The notes under the pieces were generated by a model. It made no database searches. It saw nothing but the letters and a program-made list of their open reading frames with translations, and was not told the origin of the DNA. A DNA stretch of 64,000 bases from Streptomyces hundungensis. Lineage in GTDB: Bacteria > Actinomycetota > Actinomycetes > Streptomycetales > Streptomycetaceae. Positions 62,311-64,000 of the stretch are shown piece after piece. Position numbers and translations under genes: made by a program. The stretch's first letter is position 1, and every line of letters starts with the position of its first letter. The DNA is taken from contig NZ_CP032698.1 in the NCBI RefSeq assembly GCF_003627815.1, forward strand, positions 7,998,001 to 8,062,000. Reading direction: 5' to 3'.

Positions 62311-62590
62311 GGCGTCATGCCCCTTCTGTGACGCGGGAGTTGGGGCCGGACCGGAGACTTTGACGCGCGATGGCTTGCCTGATGCGTTGCCCTGACATGA
62401 GCTCCCCCTTGTTTTGAATGCGTTCAATTTACGGGTGGATCATAGCTCTGGGCGTGCGGGGTGAGGAATCCACGTTCGTCTGAACGGCCCGCTACTTGCT
62501 CTTGGGCCGCCGTGCATGCCAGCACCGCCGCCCGCCCCGGCCGACGGTGCAGCGACGGGCAGTGAAGGGCAGCCTTGGCGTGAGGCGACG

Positions 62591-62622
62591 GGCCCGGCCC
62601 CCTAGGTGACTGGGGCCGGGCC
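62591..62622 (-). terminator. Hairpin terminator after the TPR gene
   Basis: GGCCCGGCCCC and GGGGCCGGGCC pair over 11 bp around a 10-base loop, 13 bp past the stop of the minus-strand TPR gene. The remaining 62311-62634 sequence shows no gene. Confidence 0.8.
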
Positions 62623-62634
62623 CGGGGAGGGGGC

Positions 62635-64000
62635 TCAGCCCTGCTGTCGCCTCTGGTAGTCCTGCCGCAGGGCGTCCAGGATCTGGGCTGCCTCCGCGAG
62701 GTCTGCCTTGCGGGCTCGCTGTGCTGCCGTCGCCAGGCGGGCGATGGCCTCCTTGAACTGGCCGAGGCCGTTGCCCTCGACCAGGGCCGCGATCCGGACG
62801 GCTTCCGCGCGCGGCGCTTCGCCGTACTCCCCGCCCTGCTCGTAGGCGGCGACGGCGGCCTCCGCCTCGGCCAGGGCCTTCGGGAAGGCTTCGGCGTCCG
62901 CGAGGACGCGGGCGCGGCGGTAGTGCACGGCGCCCGCCTCGTACCAGGGGACAAAACCCTCGGTGCCGTCCGGTACGGCGGACCGGACCGCGTCGGCCTG
63001 GGCCAGGTGGTCCAGGGCCACATCCACGGCGTCGGCTCCGCGGGCCAGCATGACCAGACGCGCGAACTCGCACATCATCTGCGTGATCTGGGACGGTCTC
63101 GGGCCCTTGGCGTGCGCGGCGACGGCGCGTTCGTAGGCGCTGCCCGCCGCGTCCCAGCGCTCGGCCATCGCCAGCGTGACGGCCGTCTCCGCCGCCGTCA
63201 TGGTGTGCAGCTCGTGCTCGTCCTCCCATGCGGCTACGGTGTCCGCGAGCCGCAGGAACTCCTCGGCCGCGGGCAGGAACTCCTCCAGCTCGCGCAGCCC
63301 GCGTGCCAGCGTCAACCGCGTCTGGGCGACCAGGCGTTCGTCGAGCGTGGAAGCCGTCTCGTCGGAGAGGACGGATTCCAGTACGGCGACGGCATCGGCC
63401 TGCTGCCCGGCGCGCGTCAGGACGTCGGCGAGTTGGAGCCGGGTGCTGGCGGCCTCGTCGTGGTCCCCGTTCTGGTCGAACCGGGCGGCGGCCTCCGAGA
63501 GATGGCGTACGGCACGGTTCGTGTCACCGAGGTGGGATGCGGCGTGGCCGAGGAGCGCGTGGGTGGGAGCCATGGCGAAGTCGCGGTCGTCGAAGCGGAC
63601 GGCGTCGGCTAGCGCCTGGTGCAGCAACTCCGCTGCTTCCTCCCACTGGTTGGAGGTCAGCAGGAACTGGGCGAGCAGGGCCCGCGGCCGTGAACCGCGC
63701 CAGGGACGACCGGACGCCTCAACGTCTTGCAGCGCCGCACGCAGCTCGGTCACAGCGCGCTCGACGTCACCGCGCCGTCCGGCGAGGTCGGCCGTCAACT
63801 GCCGTGCGTTGGAGGTCTGGTGAGGAACCGTCAGGCGCTCGGCTTCGCTGTGCAGCGTACGGACGGACTCCTCGAACCGGGCCACGGCCGAGCCGGAGGG
63901 CTCCGGCAGTCCGCGCAGAACGTCCTGGTAGGCCGCGAAGATGCGGGAGAACAACACCGTCAGGTATTCCAGCACCCGCGCCGCGGCCGGGTCCTCCTCG
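62635..64000 (-). CDS. TPR-repeat protein, C-terminal part
   Basis: The frame stays open to the right edge, so at least 455 C-terminal residues are visible and the start lies outside. It is built of tetratricopeptide-like helix pairs (ALLGHAASHLGDTNRAVRHL, LADVLTRAGQQADAVAVLES, LAMAERWDAAGSAYERAVAA). Large Streptomyces TPR proteins of this kind are often joined to NB-ARC, CHAT or regulator domains at the N-terminus. It ends with a hairpin terminator. Confidence 0.82.
   Translation of the reverse strand, partial: EEDPAAARVLEYLTVLFSRIFAAYQDVLRGLPEPSGSAVARFEESVRTLHSEAERLTVPHQTSNARQLTADLAGRRGDVERAVTELRAALQDVEASGRPWRGSRPRALLAQFLLTSNQWEEAAELLHQALADAVRFDDRDFAMAPTHALLGHAASHLGDTNRAVRHLSEAAARFDQNGDHDEAASTRLQLADVLTRAGQQADAVAVLESVLSDETASTLDERLVAQTRLTLARGLRELEEFLPAAEEFLRLADTVAAWEDEHELHTMTAAETAVTLAMAERWDAAGSAYERAVAAHAKGPRPSQITQMMCEFARLVMLARGADAVDVALDHLAQADAVRSAVPDGTEGFVPWYEAGAVHYRRARVLADAEAFPKALAEAEAAVAAYEQGGEYGEAPRAEAVRIAALVEGNGLGQFKEAIARLATAAQRARKADLAEAAQILDALRQDYQRRQQG

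Overview
The window is high-GC actinobacterial chromosome, almost certainly Streptomyces. Third codon positions are strongly G/C, GTG and TTG starts are common, ribosome binding sites are GGAGG-type, and several families typical of the genus occur (DUF5133, DUF6243, DUF6585, BldC-like MerR, ECF41 sigma factor, mycothiol-type PIG-L amidase, MEDS sensors). I see no tRNA, rRNA, insertion sequence, prophage or CRISPR array. The content (many secreted hydrolases, one-gene regulons, small hypotheticals, gene remnants) suggests accessory or chromosome-arm territory.

Layout. 1-4.7 kb: an oxidoreductase/ECF41 sigma pair, then a TetR unit (SGNH hydrolase, tetR, gutted DHA2 efflux gene) joined by three copies of one operator, a membrane protein, and a MarR gene behind a SoxR/MerR-like box. 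4.9-12.3 kb: envelope genes (secreted serine hydrolase, class A penicillin-binding protein with a lost transpeptidase SxxK motif, polysaccharide deacetylase-like protein, Amidase_6 protein). 12.4-24.9 kb: CGNR regulator/MFS divergent pair, a dienelactone-hydrolase-like protein without its nucleophile, M15 peptidase, secreted lipase-like hydrolase, AraC-linked intradiol dioxygenase carrying a carbohydrate-binding module, double-psi barrel protein and tandem GNAT. 25.4-32.7 kb: Ser/Thr kinase, glutamate-synthase-like FMN protein, pyruvate oxidase/dehydrogenase, aldo/keto reductase and PIG-L amidase. 33-42 kb: small proteins, flavodoxin, metallophosphoesterase, ADP-ribosylglycohydrolase and a two-gene MEDS sensor operon (STAS, then HATPase) beside a 34-bp minisatellite. 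42-48.6 kb: a decaying stretch with head-to-head truncated SDR and MarR genes and a frameshifted epimerase. 48.6-50.1 kb: an ATP-grasp ligase of the pheganomycin PGM1 type, overlapped at its start by a 43-residue small ORF that could be its peptide substrate. 50.2-57 kb: antiporter with two compensating frameshifts, FAD monooxygenase/TetR pair and a GAF-SpoIIE phosphatase. 57.1-58.07 kb: an unusual non-coding region with nine GCAGTAC motifs, several in hairpin loops, ahead of a BldC-like regulator and a cold-shock gene. 59-64 kb: EF-hand protein, GNAT, CehA/McbA-like PHP hydrolase and the end of a TPR protein.

The two most interesting candidates are the small-ORF/PGM1-like ligase pair and the GCAGTAC hairpin array. 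Four single-base changes, all in G or C runs (about 6425, 45175, 51280 and 51443), may be real decay or assembly error and should be checked in reads first.
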